From: an uncultured Bacillota bacterium
Lineage (GTDB): Bacteria > Bacillota > Clostridia > Peptostreptococcales > Anaerovoracaceae
Length of the DNA: 35,442 bases
NCBI GenBank assembly: GCA_949295785.1
Contig: CASFMJ010000069.1
Coordinates: forward strand, 1 to 35,442
Direction of reading: 5' to 3'
This document shows positions 5,853 through 16,412 of this stretch, piece by piece. Within the stretch, counting starts at the first letter, position 1, and every line of letters begins with the position of its first letter. The position numbers and the translations under genes were made by a program. The notes below the pieces were generated by a model. It saw nothing but the letters and a program-made list of their open reading frames with translations. It did not search any database and was not told the DNA's origin.

Positions 5853-8800
5853 GCGACTTGAAATGCAGGGATTTAAATCATTTGCCGAACCTGCCGTAAT
5901 AGAGTTTCATGAGGGAGTAACATGCATAGTAGGTCCAAACGGAAGCGGCAAAAGTAATATAAGTGATGCCATAAGATGGGTTCTGGGAGAACAGAGTCCC
6001 AAGATGCTCAGAGGCGGAAAGATGGAAGAAGTGATCTTTTCCGGAACGGCAAGCAGAAAGTCCAGGGGTATGGCAGAAGTGACACTGGTCATAGACAACT
6101 CGGCCGGAATACTGCCTATTGATTATAATGAGGTTGCAATAACCAGAAGAATGTACCGCTCCGGTGAAAGTGAATATCTGATAAATAATAATCAGTGCAG
6201 ACTGCGTGATATAAGAGAACTGATAATGGATACAGGAATAGGTGTAGAAGGCTATTCCATAATAGGTCAGGGTAAAATATCCGAAATAGTCAGCAGTAAA
6301 CCTGAAAGCAGACGGGAGATCTTTGAAGAGGCTGCCGGTGTTGTCATGTATAAAAGCAAGAAGGCAGAATCAGAGAGAAAACTGGCTTCGGCCGGAGCAA
6401 ACCTTGAAAGAGTCAATGATATAATCGGTGAGATAGAAGGACGTATAGACGGACTGAAAGAGGACAGCCAGAAAGCGGAAGAATACCTGAAATTGAAAGA
6501 AAGCTTCAGAGAACTGGAGATAAATATAACACTGAAAAGTATAGAAAAACTTGAAGAATCAAACAGTACAGCAGCCGAGGATATAAAGAGCCTGTCCTCA
6601 GAGATAGAGGTACTGGCAGAACAGAAAAGACAGCTGGACGAAAAGCTTGGGACTTCAAGGAAGAAAAACGATACCCTTGAGGAACTGGGAAACAAGGCTA
6701 AAGACAGGCTTGTAGCCAGTGTCGAGGAAATAAGCGGACTCACAGGTAAAAGCCGGCTTGATGAAGAAAAAATAAATACTCTTGAAAGAGATATAGTTCG
6801 TGTGGAAGAAGAAATAAGAGTATTAAATGTCAGAGAAAATTCTGAATCCGCTGAACTTTCAGAACTGTCAGAGCGCCTTGACCAGGCCGAAAAAAAACTG
6901 GCTGAGGCAGGAAAAGCACTTAATGAAAAGATAGAGGCATCGGGCGATATAAATTCCCGTCTTGCTTGTGTAATTGCCGATATTGATGAAAACAGAAACA
7001 AAATGTATGAAATGCATAGCCTTGAAGCATCTAAAAGATCAGAGGCAAGAAGCATGGAAAGCTATCGCGAATCTCTTTCTGACAGAAAAAAGCAGCTTGT
7101 TGAGGAAAGAAGCAATATAGAGGAATCTATAGCAGCATCCCAAGATGAACTTGAGTCTGCCGGTAAAGAACTGTCACATATATATGATCAGATTAAAAAA
7201 ATAAATGACGAAAAAGAAGCAACCCTTATTCAGCGGTCTGCAGCAGAAAAAAAGTTTGCTGAAATCTCTGAAAAGTCTGCTCATCTTAAAATAAACGCAG
7301 GAAGACTCAGCGCCAGAAAAAAAACCATTGAGGAGATGGAAAATAACTATGAAGGATATAACAGCGCGGTAAAATTTGTAATGAAGAACCGCATGAAAGG
7401 CATAAGAGGCGTGGCAGCAGATCTTATTACTGTACCCAGGGGCCTTGAAATAGCTGTGGAGACTGCCATGGGCGCATCGTTACAGAATGTTGTATGTGAG
7501 AAGGATAATGATGCCAAAGCTGCTATACAGGTTCTCAAAGATAACAGGGCCGGAAGACTTACTTTTCTCCCTCTTGAATCAGTAAGAGGAAACAGGATGG
7601 ACGTACCCGGCATGGTCACCTCGTCAGCAGGATACAGGGGACTGGCATGCGATCTTATAGAGTACGACATGGAATATGAAGGTATATTCAGATATCTTCT
7701 GGGAAGAGTGGCTATAGTAGATACTATGCAGGATGCAATAGATCTTTCAAAAAAAGCCTCACTCAGGTTTGTAACTCTTGAAGGGGAAGTGGTCAACCAG
7801 GGCGGAGCCATAACAGGAGGAAAGTATAAGAATCGGACTGCAAACCTTTTAGAAAGAAAAAGCGAGATAAAAAGCCTGCAGGACGAACTTGCTGCAAACC
7901 AGGAGCAGCTTTTAATTCTGCAGAAAGAAGGAGAAGAACTTCATGACAGTATTGAGAAATTTAATTTAAATCTGTCAACCATTGATGAAAATTTTAAAGA
8001 ACTTCAGCTTTCTTCTTTTGATCTGGAATCAAGAAAGAAAAATGCTGCCGGAAGTTTTGAAGAATTAAACAGCAAGCTCAATATAAACAGACAGCGTGCT
8101 TCTGCTGTAGAAGATGATATGAAGAAAGCCGTATCAATGACAGAAGAACTTGAGCAGCAGGCTGATGAATGCAGAGAAGAAGCAGAAAAGGCTAAAGCAG
8201 AGATAGAAAGACTGATGGAAATTCATGATCAGATAAAAGATCAGGCCGAAGATGCTTCAGAAATCATAACTTCAAAGAGGATAGAAAAAAATAAATGGGA
8301 GGAAAGCAGAAACAGTATCAACCTGCTTCTGGATAAAAGCAGATCTTCAATCAGTGATATACAACGTCAGATCAGCGAGAAACACCTTATTATACAGGAG
8401 TTTATCAGTCAGAAAAACGATATAATTGCAGGTGCTGAGGATATAGCCGGGCATTTAAAGGAAAAGAATCAGGAAAAAATAAAGCTTGAAGAATATATTG
8501 CCCAATTGTCTGAACAAAGAAAGAGCCTGGCAGATGAAATAGAAACAATGACTTCGGACAGGGAAACGATTGCAGACCAGCTCAATTTTTATCAGAATCA
8601 GAAATACAGACAAGAGATAAAGACAGCAAAAAACGATACACAGCTTGAAACTCTTAAGGACAAGCTGTGGGAAGATTTTGAGGTCTCCTATGTTCAGGCT
8701 ATGGGATTCAAAAAAGAAGACTTTGTGATGTCATCTGCCCAGAAAGAAAGTCGGGAGATAAAAAACAGAATAAAAGAACTTGGCGACGTAAATGTGGGGG

Positions 8801-9384
8801 CTATAGCAGAATATGCACAGGTAAGTGAAAGATACGATTTTCTCACTGCACAGAGAAGCGATATTACAGAAGCAATGGAGCAGCTTGCTGCCATTGTTGA
8901 TGATATGGAAAAAACAATCAAAGCAAAATTCAAAGAAAATTTTGACAAGGTCGTTGTTAATTTTGAAGAAATATTCAAACAGCTTTTCGGAGGAGGCCAT
9001 GCTGAACTCAGACTGGACAATGAGGAAGATCCACTTGAAGCAGGTATTGAAATAGTAGCTCAGCCACCAGGAAAAAAACTGCAGAACATAAATCTGATGT
9101 CCGGAGGAGAAAAAACTATGACGGCCATAGCATTGATGTTCGCTGTGCTTAAAACAAGACCGACACCATTCTGCATACTCGATGAGGTGGAGGCTGCATT
9201 AGATGATAATAATATAGATAGATTTTCAAGCTATCTAAGGAATTTCCATGATATACAGTTTGCTATCGTTACCCATCAGAAGGCTACAATGGAACATGCC
9301 GATGTTCTTTATGGCGTGACTATGCCCGAACAGGGTGTTTCAAAAGTGCTGTCACTGAGGATGGGAGACGATTTTCAGCTGTGA
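5842..9384 (+). CDS. smc: Chromosome segregation protein SMC
   Basis: An 1180-residue condensin ATPase that organises and segregates the chromosome, usually with ScpA and ScpB (not in this window). The N-terminal head has Walker A GPNGSGKSN at residues 31-39. Long coiled coils run over roughly 165-495 and 670-1000. The hinge lies at about 505-660 (GVAADLITVPRGLEIAVETAMG, with GGAITGG near its end). The C-terminal head has the ABC signature LMSGGEKT near 1087 and Walker B CILDEVEAALDD near 1110. The length is normal for the family. AAGGAG eight bases upstream marks the ATG. The rnc-smc-ftsY order is classic for Firmicutes. Confidence 0.98.
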   Translation: MYFKRLEMQGFKSFAEPAVIEFHEGVTCIVGPNGSGKSNISDAIRWVLGEQSPKMLRGGKMEEVIFSGTASRKSRGMAEVTLVIDNSAGILPIDYNEVAITRRMYRSGESEYLINNNQCRLRDIRELIMDTGIGVEGYSIIGQGKISEIVSSKPESRREIFEEAAGVVMYKSKKAESERKLASAGANLERVNDIIGEIEGRIDGLKEDSQKAEEYLKLKESFRELEINITLKSIEKLEESNSTAAEDIKSLSSEIEVLAEQKRQLDEKLGTSRKKNDTLEELGNKAKDRLVASVEEISGLTGKSRLDEEKINTLERDIVRVEEEIRVLNVRENSESAELSELSERLDQAEKKLAEAGKALNEKIEASGDINSRLACVIADIDENRNKMYEMHSLEASKRSEARSMESYRESLSDRKKQLVEERSNIEESIAASQDELESAGKELSHIYDQIKKINDEKEATLIQRSAAEKKFAEISEKSAHLKINAGRLSARKKTIEEMENNYEGYNSAVKFVMKNRMKGIRGVAADLITVPRGLEIAVETAMGASLQNVVCEKDNDAKAAIQVLKDNRAGRLTFLPLESVRGNRMDVPGMVTSSAGYRGLACDLIEYDMEYEGIFRYLLGRVAIVDTMQDAIDLSKKASLRFVTLEGEVVNQGGAITGGKYKNRTANLLERKSEIKSLQDELAANQEQLLILQKEGEELHDSIEKFNLNLSTIDENFKELQLSSFDLESRKKNAAGSFEELNSKLNINRQRASAVEDDMKKAVSMTEELEQQADECREEAEKAKAEIERLMEIHDQIKDQAEDASEIITSKRIEKNKWEESRNSINLLLDKSRSSISDIQRQISEKHLIIQEFISQKNDIIAGAEDIAGHLKEKNQEKIKLEEYIAQLSEQRKSLADEIETMTSDRETIADQLNFYQNQKYRQEIKTAKNDTQLETLKDKLWEDFEVSYVQAMGFKKEDFVMSSAQKESREIKNRIKELGDVNVGAIAEYAQVSERYDFLTAQRSDITEAMEQLAAIVDDMEKTIKAKFKENFDKVVVNFEEIFKQLFGGGHAELRLDNEEDPLEAGIEIVAQPPGKKLQNINLMSGGEKTMTAIALMFAVLKTRPTPFCILDEVEAALDDNNIDRFSSYLRNFHDIQFAIVTHQKATMEHADVLYGVTMPEQGVSKVLSLRMGDDFQL

Positions 9385-9402
9385 TGTCTGAAGGGGGAAA
9401 GA

Positions 9403-10302
9403 ATGTCACTTTTTAAAGAAAAAAAATCTTTTTTCGGACGGTTATCCGAAAAAATAACAGATGCAATAATGGTGAGAGCCGAAGTTGATGAGGATCTTAT
9501 GGATGAACTGGAGGAGATTCTCATAACTTCCGACATCGGCATGGACACTACTATGACCATAATGGACAGGCTCCGTGATAAGGTTAAAAATGATTATATA
9601 ACCAGTCCCGAAGGAGTAAAAAACGCATTGCGAAATATAATGACGTCTCTTGTGGACAAGGGAGAAAGACAGAAGTTGTGTAAAGAGTATCCTCTGCTTA
9701 TACTTGTCATAGGCATCAATGGCGGAGGCAAGACCACTACCATCGGAAAGCTTGCATATAAACTTAGAAAAGAAGGCAGAACAGTGATGCTTGCAGCAGC
9801 CGATACTTTCAGAGCAGCCGCTGCCCAGCAGCTTTCAATATGGGGAGAAAGAAATAATATCAATGTGATAAGACATCAGGAAGGAGCAGATCCTTCTGCG
9901 GTTATATATGATGCAATACAATCGGCAAAAGCTAAGGGTACAGATGTGCTCATATGTGACACTGCCGGAAGACTTCAGAATAAAAAGAACCTCATGTCTG
10001 AACTTGAAAAAATGAACAGAATAATCGACAGAGAATATCCTGAGGCATCAAAAGAAACTCTTCTTGTTCTTGATGCAACCACAGGCAAAAATGCTGTGTC
10101 TCAGGCAAGAGAGTTTGGACAGGTAACTGACATAACAGGTATAGTTATAACTAAACTGGATGGTACAGCCAAAGGCGGAATTGCCGTAACGGTGGCCGAT
10201 GAATTTGACATGCCTATAAAATATATAGGCATAGGTGAAGGCATTGAAGACCTGAAGGAGTTCGTACCGGATGAGTTTATAGGAGGTATTTTTGATGAGT
10301 AA
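9403..10302 (+). CDS. ftsY: Signal recognition particle receptor FtsY
   Basis: A 299-residue SRP-type GTPase that docks the SRP-ribosome complex at the membrane for co-translational insertion. A short N domain (about residues 1-90) is followed by the G domain: [14 protein letters not shown] (G1, ~104), [11 protein letters not shown] (~130), [11 protein letters not shown] (G3, ~186), [10 protein letters not shown] (G4, ~249), and a C-terminal [10 protein letters not shown]. The acidic A domain of E. coli FtsY is absent, as usual in Gram-positives. It starts after AGGGGG, 18 bp beyond smc, and overlaps der by 8 bp. The usual ylxM-ffh partners do not follow here; der does instead. Confidence 0.97.
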   Translation: MSLFKEKKSFFGRLSEKITDAIMVRAEVDEDLMDELEEILITSDIGMDTTMTIMDRLRDKVKNDYITSPEGVKNALRNIMTSLVDKGERQKLCKEYPLLILVIGINGGGKTTTIGKLAYKLRKEGRTVMLAAADTFRAAAAQQLSIWGERNNINVIRHQEGADPSAVIYDAIQSAKAKGTDVLICDTAGRLQNKKNLMSELEKMNRIIDREYPEASKETLLVLDATTGKNAVSQAREFGQVTDITGIVITKLDGTAKGGIAVTVADEFDMPIKYIGIGEGIEDLKEFVPDEFIGGIFDE

Positions 10303-11620
10303 ACCCATTGTTGCCATAGTAGGGAGGCCAAACGTGGGAAAATCCACTCTTTTCAATAAAATAGTAGGTAAAAGAGTCTCTATAGTGGAGGATACACCAG
10401 GAGTTACCAGAGACAGGATATATGCCGAAGCAGAATGGAATTCAGTCCATTTTGCACTGATAGATACCGGGGGAATAGAACCCTCAAGCAATGATGTGAT
10501 ACTTTCTCAGATGCGTGAACAGGCACAGATTGCTATGGATATGGCTGATGTGATATTGTTTGTGGTTGATGGAAAAGAAGGTCTGACAACTGCTGACAGA
10601 GAAGTAGCTTCCATGCTGATGCGTACCGGTAAAAAAGTCATTCTTGTGGTGAACAAAGTTGATAAACCAACAAGACTTCCTGATGATTTCTATGATTTTT
10701 ATGAACTGGGCATGGGTGAACCTATTGCTGTATCGGCTGTCAACATGCTCAATTTCGGAGATGTGCTTGATGAGATAGTTGAGAGTTTCCCTGATGATGC
10801 AGATACTGAAGAAGAAGACAATATAAAGATTGCGGTAATCGGTAAACCCAATGTGGGAAAATCTTCTCTTATAAACTGTCTGTTGGGAGAGAAAAGAGTT
10901 ATCGTATCTCCCATTGCAGGTACAACAAGGGATTCAATAGACACGCCTTTTGAAAAAGATGGGGAAAAGTATATCCTTATTGATACGGCTGGAATAAGAA
11001 GAAAAAGCAAAGTGAATGAAGACATAGAAAAATACAGTGTCATCAGAGCCATTGCTGCCATTGAAAGATGTGACGTGTGTATTCTGATGATAGATGCGGC
11101 AGAAGGCCTTTCAGAGCAGGATAAGAAAATTGCCGGTGCTGCTCATGAAGCAGGAAAAGGTATAGTGGTGGCAGTGAACAAATGGGATCTTATTGAGAAA
11201 GAGACAAATACCATGAGAGATTTCAGACGTGAACTGGAGTCTGAGCTTCTGTTCATGTCATATGCTCCCATAATTTTTATTTCGGTTGCTGAAAAAAAAC
11301 GCATAGATCAGGTTATAGCCACAGCCAAAGCTGTGGCAGAAAGCAGAGCCATGCGGGTACCCACAGGTCAGCTCAACAGCCTGATACAGGATGCTATGAT
11401 GATGAAACAGCCTCCTTCAGACAAGGGAAGAAGACTGAGAATATATTATGCCACACAGGTTGCAGTGAAACCGCCACTGTTCAGTTTTCAGATAAACAAG
11501 CGGGAACTGATGCATTTTTCTTATGCCAGATACCTTGAAAATAAAATAAGAGAGGGGTTTGGCTTTAATGGTACTTCGATTAAATTTGTATTCAGGGAAA
11601 AAGGCGAAAAAGGAGAATGA
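10295..11620 (+). CDS. der: Ribosome-assembly GTPase Der (EngA)
   Basis: A 441-residue GTPase with two tandem G domains and a C-terminal KH-like domain, needed for 50S subunit assembly. The first G1 is [12 protein letters not shown] (~residue 9) with DTGGIE; the second is [14 protein letters not shown] (~residue 182) with [11 protein letters not shown] and NKWDLIEK. The C-terminal domain contains [15 protein letters not shown]. The ATG at 10295 lies eight bases after AGGAGG; a TTG just upstream could also be read but is less likely. In Bacillus, der, gpsA and spoIVA also lie close together, and this window keeps that neighbourhood with genes inserted. Confidence 0.97.
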   Translation: MSKPIVAIVGRPNVGKSTLFNKIVGKRVSIVEDTPGVTRDRIYAEAEWNSVHFALIDTGGIEPSSNDVILSQMREQAQIAMDMADVILFVVDGKEGLTTADREVASMLMRTGKKVILVVNKVDKPTRLPDDFYDFYELGMGEPIAVSAVNMLNFGDVLDEIVESFPDDADTEEEDNIKIAVIGKPNVGKSSLINCLLGEKRVIVSPIAGTTRDSIDTPFEKDGEKYILIDTAGIRRKSKVNEDIEKYSVIRAIAAIERCDVCILMIDAAEGLSEQDKKIAGAAHEAGKGIVVAVNKWDLIEKETNTMRDFRRELESELLFMSYAPIIFISVAEKKRIDQVIATAKAVAESRAMRVPTGQLNSLIQDAMMMKQPPSDKGRRLRIYYATQVAVKPPLFSFQINKRELMHFSYARYLENKIREGFGFNGTSIKFVFREKGEKGE

Positions 11621-11622
11621 TC

Positions 11623-12225
11623 ATGTCGGTGATTAAATTCGTCATATGTGTAACAGTTGCCTATTTCATAGGTAACATTTCACCTTCTATCCTTCTTGGC
11701 AAGGCAAAAGGGGTGGATATAAAAAAAGAAGGAAGCGGAAATGCAGGCACTACCAACGCTCTCAGAGTCCTAGGCAAGAAAGCAGCCGTCATAACGCTGG
11801 TAATAGATATATTAAAAGGCATACTTGCGGTTCAAATCGGTATGGAGATGGGCAATTATACCATAGGTACCGTATGTGCCCTGGCAGTGTTCTGTGGTCA
11901 TATTTGGCCATGTCTTTACAGCTTCAGAGGCGGCAAAGGAGTGGCCACCGCATTCGGTGCCATACTGGCTGTAAACTGGCAGCTTGCCATCATTGAATTG
12001 CTTGTGGTCGCAGCCGGTCTTGCTGTAAGTCGCAGAATGTCTGTGGGTTCACTTCTTGGAGCAGTAAGTTTTCCCCTCATATGTTATTTTTTTGAGCCGG
12101 GATTTCTTTATATAGGGAGCGCAATGGCTCTGATAATAGTAATAAAACATATACCCAATATAAGGAGACTCATTAAAGGTGAGGAGCCAAGGATGTTCGG
12201 GAAGAAGGAAGAAGAAAATGAATAA
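11623..12225 (+). CDS. plsY: Glycerol-3-phosphate acyltransferase PlsY
   Basis: A ~200-residue integral membrane enzyme that uses acyl-phosphate from PlsX to acylate glycerol-3-phosphate, the first committed step of phospholipid synthesis. About five membrane helices are visible. The three conserved loops are GSGNAGTTNALRVLG (~residue 36), SFRGGKGVATAFG (~103) and the C-terminal KHIPNIRRLIKGEEPR. The ATG at 11623 is favoured because AGGAG is seven bases upstream; the ATG at 11617, overlapping the der stop, leaves almost no spacer. It sits between der and gpsA, and gpsA makes its substrate, so the pairing is functional. Confidence 0.95.
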   Translation: MSVIKFVICVTVAYFIGNISPSILLGKAKGVDIKKEGSGNAGTTNALRVLGKKAAVITLVIDILKGILAVQIGMEMGNYTIGTVCALAVFCGHIWPCLYSFRGGKGVATAFGAILAVNWQLAIIELLVVAAGLAVSRRMSVGSLLGAVSFPLICYFFEPGFLYIGSAMALIIVIKHIPNIRRLIKGEEPRMFGKKEEENE

Positions 12226-13219
12226 AATATCTGTCATAGGAGCCGGCAGCTTTGGAACTGCACTGGCAGTGATGCTTGCTGCAAAAGGACATGAGGTCAC
12301 TATGTGGGGAAGAAGAAAGTCACAGCTTCTTCTCATGGAAGAAACCAGAGAAAATCCCCATTATCTGCCGGGAATACATCTGCCTGAAAAACTCCTTTTT
12401 TCACATTCCATGGAAGATGCTTTGAATAATGCTGAGATAGCTATATTTGCCGTACCCGCTCAGAAATTCAGACAGGTGTTTACTGATGCAGTTAATTTTA
12501 TGGACAGAGATACCGTAGTAGTGAATGTAGCTAAAGGCATAGAAAAAAGCAGCCTTATGAGATTGTCCCAGGTGGCACGGAATGTGATGAAAGATGTTAG
12601 ATATGTCACGCTTTCAGGGCCTTCCCATGCTGAAGAAATCGCTAAAAGACTTCCTACAACTGTGGCTGTGGCCTCAAATGATAATGAACTTGGCCTGATG
12701 GTGCAGGAAGCATTTAATACAGACAGATTTCGAGTATATACAAATGATGACATCATAGGAGTGGAACTTGGGGGAGCCCTTAAAAATATTATAGCACTGG
12801 GCGCAGGTATATCCGATGGAATGGGCTTTGGCGACAACGCAAAAGCTGCTATGATGACAAGAGGTCTTGTGGAGATGTGTCGTCTTGGATCAGCCATGGG
12901 AGCTGATATAAACACTTTTTCCGGACTTACCGGTCTGGGGGATCTTATAGTAACATGCACCAGTATGCACTCAAGAAACAGACGGTGTGGCATAATGCTG
13001 GGACAGGGTATACCTGCTGCTGAAGCTATAGAAAAAGTAGGAATGGTGGTTGAAGGCATTTCCACTGCTGAAGCGGCAGAAGCTCTTGCCTCAAAATATG
13101 ATATAGAAATGCCTATAACAGAGAGCATCTGTGCCCTGCTCAGAGGAGAAACCAATCCTGTTGAGGCTGTGGAGATGCTTATGGGCAGAAAAACAAAAAA
13201 TGAAATGCACATTTTTTAA
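12218..13219 (+). CDS. gpsA: NAD(P)-dependent glycerol-3-phosphate dehydrogenase
   Basis: A 333-residue enzyme that reduces dihydroxyacetone phosphate to sn-glycerol-3-phosphate for lipid synthesis. The dinucleotide-binding GAGSFGTALA is at residues 7-16. VAKGIEKSS and SGPSHAEEIAKRLPTTV fit the substrate and cofactor loops. The catalytic Lys region is GGALKNIIALGAGISDG, followed by NAKAAMMTRGLVEM and TGLGDLIVTCTS with SRNRRCG. The ATG at 12218 overlaps the end of plsY by 8 bp and has AAGGAAGAAG upstream; the longer frame from 12179 would run back through plsY and is rejected. Its product feeds PlsY directly. Confidence 0.97.
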   Translation: MNKISVIGAGSFGTALAVMLAAKGHEVTMWGRRKSQLLLMEETRENPHYLPGIHLPEKLLFSHSMEDALNNAEIAIFAVPAQKFRQVFTDAVNFMDRDTVVVNVAKGIEKSSLMRLSQVARNVMKDVRYVTLSGPSHAEEIAKRLPTTVAVASNDNELGLMVQEAFNTDRFRVYTNDDIIGVELGGALKNIIALGAGISDGMGFGDNAKAAMMTRGLVEMCRLGSAMGADINTFSGLTGLGDLIVTCTSMHSRNRRCGIMLGQGIPAAEAIEKVGMVVEGISTAEAAEALASKYDIEMPITESICALLRGETNPVEAVEMLMGRKTKNEMHIF

Positions 13220-13227
13220 GTATTGGA

Positions 13228-14574
13228 ATGGAGAATCAATTGGTTGCTAAGAGAAAATTTCATATAACTACATTCGGCTGTCAGATGAATGAGCATGACT
13301 CTGAAATAATGGCAGGACTGCTTGAAGAAAACGGATACTTACAGGCCTCATCCCGCGATAAGGCAGATATAGTGATATTTAATACCTGCAGTATAAGAGA
13401 AAATGCAGACAAGAGATTTTTCGGCACATTAGGGCAGCTGAAAAACAGAAAAAAGACAGAAGGTGAAAATTTTACCGTATGTGTATGCGGCTGTATGATG
13501 CAGCAGCAGCACATAATCGATACATTAAAGGAAAAATACCCATGGGTAGATGTGGTGTTCGGTACCCATAACCTGCACAGGTTACCGCAATTACTTGAAA
13601 ATTTATATAATGAAAAGAAAAAACAGATGGATATATGGCCTGAAGGAGGGGAAATTGTTGAAGATCTTCCGGCCAAGAGACTTTTTCCACATAAAAGCTT
13701 TGTAAATATAATGTATGGCTGCAACAATTTCTGCAGTTACTGCATTGTTCCATATACAAGAGGCAGAGAAAGAAGCCGGAAACCTGAAGATATAATAAAA
13801 GAAATAAATGGACTTGCTCAAGACGGAGTTAAGGAAATAACATTGCTTGGGCAGAATGTTAATTCGTACAGAGGATATGGTGAAAATGGTCAGACAGATT
13901 TTACGGATCTTATTTATATGATTGCTGATATTGAAGGTATTGAGCGGATCAGGTTTATGACCAGCCATCCCAAAGATCTTTCGGACAGGCTTATAGACGC
14001 ATTTAAAAACTGTAAAAAGTTGTGCAAATATATACATCTGCCTGTACAGTCCGGTTCAGATAAAGTGCTTAAAGCAATGAACAGAAGATACTCAAGGGAT
14101 GATTATTTCAGGCTGGTTGAAAAGCTTAGAGACGCTGTGCCCGATATAGCCATATCCACTGATATCATAGTGGGATTCCCGGGAGAAACAGAGGCGGATT
14201 TTGAAGACACATTGGATCTTGCACGCAGAGTGAATTTTGACTCGGCATTTACTTTTTTATATTCTGTGAGAAAGGGAACTCCGGCTGCCGTAGCAAAAGA
14301 TCAGATACCGGAAGATATAAAACATGAAAGATTTAACAGACTTGTTGATGTAATAAACAGATCAGCTGCAGAAAAAAATTTAAAGTATAGGGGACAGGTA
14401 AAAGAAATATTGGTCGACGGGTCAAGCAGAGGGGGAAATGGATTCTGCGAAGGTAGAACAGACGAATTTAAACTTGTAAATTTTATCGGAGATACGAAAC
14501 TTGTCGGAGAAATGGTAAAAGTCAAGATTACCGATTCAAATACTTTCAGTTTAAAGGGAGAGATACAGAAATAG
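13228..14574 (+). CDS. miaB: tRNA-2-methylthio-N6-isopentenyladenosine methylthiotransferase
   Basis: A 448-residue radical-SAM enzyme that adds a methylthio group to i6A37 of tRNA. The N-terminal UPF0004 domain holds the auxiliary cluster ligands C18 (TFGCQMNEHDSE), C54 (NTCSIRE) and C89 (CGCM). The radical-SAM motif is C165-x3-C169-x2-C172 in YGCNNFCSYCIVPYTRGRE. A TRAM domain ends the protein (~residues 380-446). The ATG at 13228 has only a weak ribosome site; a TTG at 13240 has TGGAG six bases upstream and may be the true start, which would remove four residues. The partner miaA is not present. It is co-directional with gpsA, 8 bp away. Confidence 0.95.
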   Translation: MENQLVAKRKFHITTFGCQMNEHDSEIMAGLLEENGYLQASSRDKADIVIFNTCSIRENADKRFFGTLGQLKNRKKTEGENFTVCVCGCMMQQQHIIDTLKEKYPWVDVVFGTHNLHRLPQLLENLYNEKKKQMDIWPEGGEIVEDLPAKRLFPHKSFVNIMYGCNNFCSYCIVPYTRGRERSRKPEDIIKEINGLAQDGVKEITLLGQNVNSYRGYGENGQTDFTDLIYMIADIEGIERIRFMTSHPKDLSDRLIDAFKNCKKLCKYIHLPVQSGSDKVLKAMNRRYSRDDYFRLVEKLRDAVPDIAISTDIIVGFPGETEADFEDTLDLARRVNFDSAFTFLYSVRKGTPAAVAKDQIPEDIKHERFNRLVDVINRSAAEKNLKYRGQVKEILVDGSSRGGNGFCEGRTDEFKLVNFIGDTKLVGEMVKVKITDSNTFSLKGEIQK

Positions 14575-14611
14575 ATATCTCCACGGTAATGGATTAAAGA
14601 AAGGATGAGAA

Positions 14612-16393
14612 ATGGACATTTTTTTAGTCATCAGTCTGCTGGGTGGTCTGGCCATGTTCCTCTATGGTATGGAGGTAATGGGAGCAGGTCTTAAGAATGC
14701 TTCAGGGCCTGCTTTGAAAAAAGTTCTGGGTAAAGCTACACAAAATGTGGTTTTTGGCGTTATAACAGGAATGCTTGTAACAGCGGTTATACAGAGTTCT
14801 ACTGCTACAATAGTGCTGGCAGTAGGTCTTATTTCAGCCAAAATCCTTACCTTGAAACAGGCTGTGGGGATTGTAATGGGAGCAAACATCGGAACGACCA
14901 TAACGGCTCAGATAATAAGGCTTATGGACATTGATTCCGGCGGCAATATAGCCCTTGAATTCCTTAAACCGTCTACCCTGGCGCCTCTTTCCATGTTTAT
15001 CGGTATATTGCTGATAATGTTCATAAATCTGCCTAACAGTAAGACCAAGGGTGAAATATTCATGGGATTTGGCATATTGTTCTCAGGTATCATAAATATG
15101 ACAGCGGCTGTTTCGCCATTGTCAGAGTCACCGGCCTTTATTGATCTGATGGCAAAATTCAGCGATCAGCCTATACTTTCCATATTGATAGGTCTGGTAC
15201 TTACTGTAGTTGTTCAGAGTTCATCGGCTATGGTAGGTATTCTTCAGGCATTGTCTGCTACAGGTACAATAACTTTTAATCTTGTTTATCCTATGATAAT
15301 GGGAATAAACCTGGGTACATGTGTGGTAACATTATTTATCTGCTCTATCGGATCATCAAAAGATGCTAAACGTACCGGTCTTGTACATATATTATTCAAT
15401 ACCATAGGCACATTTCTTTTCATGATTGCAATGACGATTATCCATTCCATGGGAGGATTCCCTCAGCTCTGGGACAGCGTCGTAAACAGTGGCACCATTG
15501 CCAATTTCCAGACTTTATTCAATCTGATTACAGCAATAGTTCTGGTGCCCTTTGCAGGAAAACTTGTTGACATATCGCAACGTATTATCAAGATAACTCC
15601 TATTGATGAAGAAGATAAAGCTGACCTTGAAGTACCTGACGAAAAACTGTTTGAGGTACCGGAAATGGCTATTTCTGAAGCCGGAAAGGCCATTGCACAT
15701 ATGGGAGAGATTGCTCTTAAAAACCTGAAGCGAAGCTGCAAGCTGATGTACGAATATGATGAAAACAGAGTGTCCGTTATAAATGAGAACGAGGATAATA
15801 TGGATATGTTTACAGATTCTATGGATACGTATCTTGTGAATCTGTCTAAATTTGTAGAAACAGACAGTGACAGCCAGCGGGTAAGTACAATGATGCAGAC
15901 ATCTACCAATTTTGAGAGAATAGGTGACCATGCCATGAATATAATGGAGGCTGCACATAATATAAGAGATAACAGACTGGAATTTTCAGATGCGGCCATA
16001 AATGAACTGAATCTTGTAAAGGACGCTGTATTTGAGATAACCGCTATAACAATAGATGCTTTTTCACGGATGGACAGTGATACTGCCAAACGTGTAGAAC
16101 CTCTTGAAGAAGTTATAGATGATATGGTTATAACTTTGAAAAACAGGCATATTGAGAGGCTTAAAAAAGGGGAGTGTACATCGGCTACAGGCATAGCTTT
16201 TGTAGATGTGCTGACCAATCTGGAGCGGATTGCAGACCAATGCTCCAATGTTGCTCTTCTCATTCTTGGTGAAAGTTATAAGGAGATAATGGGCAATCAT
16301 CACGCATACGTAAGAGAACTCCACAAAGGAGGAGACAGGATATACAATGAGGAACTGGCTAAGAGAAAAGAACAGTATCTGATGAGTTTATAA
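14612..16393 (+). CDS. Na/Pi cotransporter family protein with C-terminal PhoU-like domain
   Basis: A 593-residue NptA-type sodium-phosphate symporter. The inverted Na/Pi repeats carry the hallmark motifs QSSTATIVLAVG (~residue 70) and QSSSAMVGILQALS (~203). Hydrophobic segments fill residues 1-325. Residues ~350-580 form a helical PhoU-like domain with NFERIGDHAMNIMEAA and NLERIADQCSNVA, the E/D-rich metal-site helices of PhoU. It would import phosphate, or export it in some relatives, with the tail probably regulatory. GAAAGGATGAG precedes the ATG. It follows miaB by 37 bp and is closed by a strong terminator, so it may share the upstream transcript. Its place between miaB and spoIVA is not one I know as conserved. 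Confidence 0.9.
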   Translation: MDIFLVISLLGGLAMFLYGMEVMGAGLKNASGPALKKVLGKATQNVVFGVITGMLVTAVIQSSTATIVLAVGLISAKILTLKQAVGIVMGANIGTTITAQIIRLMDIDSGGNIALEFLKPSTLAPLSMFIGILLIMFINLPNSKTKGEIFMGFGILFSGIINMTAAVSPLSESPAFIDLMAKFSDQPILSILIGLVLTVVVQSSSAMVGILQALSATGTITFNLVYPMIMGINLGTCVVTLFICSIGSSKDAKRTGLVHILFNTIGTFLFMIAMTIIHSMGGFPQLWDSVVNSGTIANFQTLFNLITAIVLVPFAGKLVDISQRIIKITPIDEEDKADLEVPDEKLFEVPEMAISEAGKAIAHMGEIALKNLKRSCKLMYEYDENRVSVINENEDNMDMFTDSMDTYLVNLSKFVETDSDSQRVSTMMQTSTNFERIGDHAMNIMEAAHNIRDNRLEFSDAAINELNLVKDAVFEITAITIDAFSRMDSDTAKRVEPLEEVIDDMVITLKNRHIERLKKGECTSATGIAFVDVLTNLERIADQCSNVALLILGESYKEIMGNHHAYVRELHKGGDRIYNEELAKRKEQYLMSL

Positions 16394-16412
16394 TCAAAAT
16401 ACATTAAATACC

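Noticed and set aside
6267..7055. Long open frame (262 codons) on the minus strand within smc
   Set aside because: Its Ser-rich translation mirrors the repetitive Glu/Lys/Ser codons of the SMC coiled coil. No ribosome site or family resemblance.
12460..13212. 250-codon minus-strand frame opposite gpsA
   Set aside because: Antisense shadow of a well-conserved gene, with no promoter or ribosome site.
15463..16263. 266-codon minus-strand frame opposite the Na/Pi cotransporter
   Set aside because: Antisense shadow of the PhoU-like region, low-complexity Ser/Ile composition.
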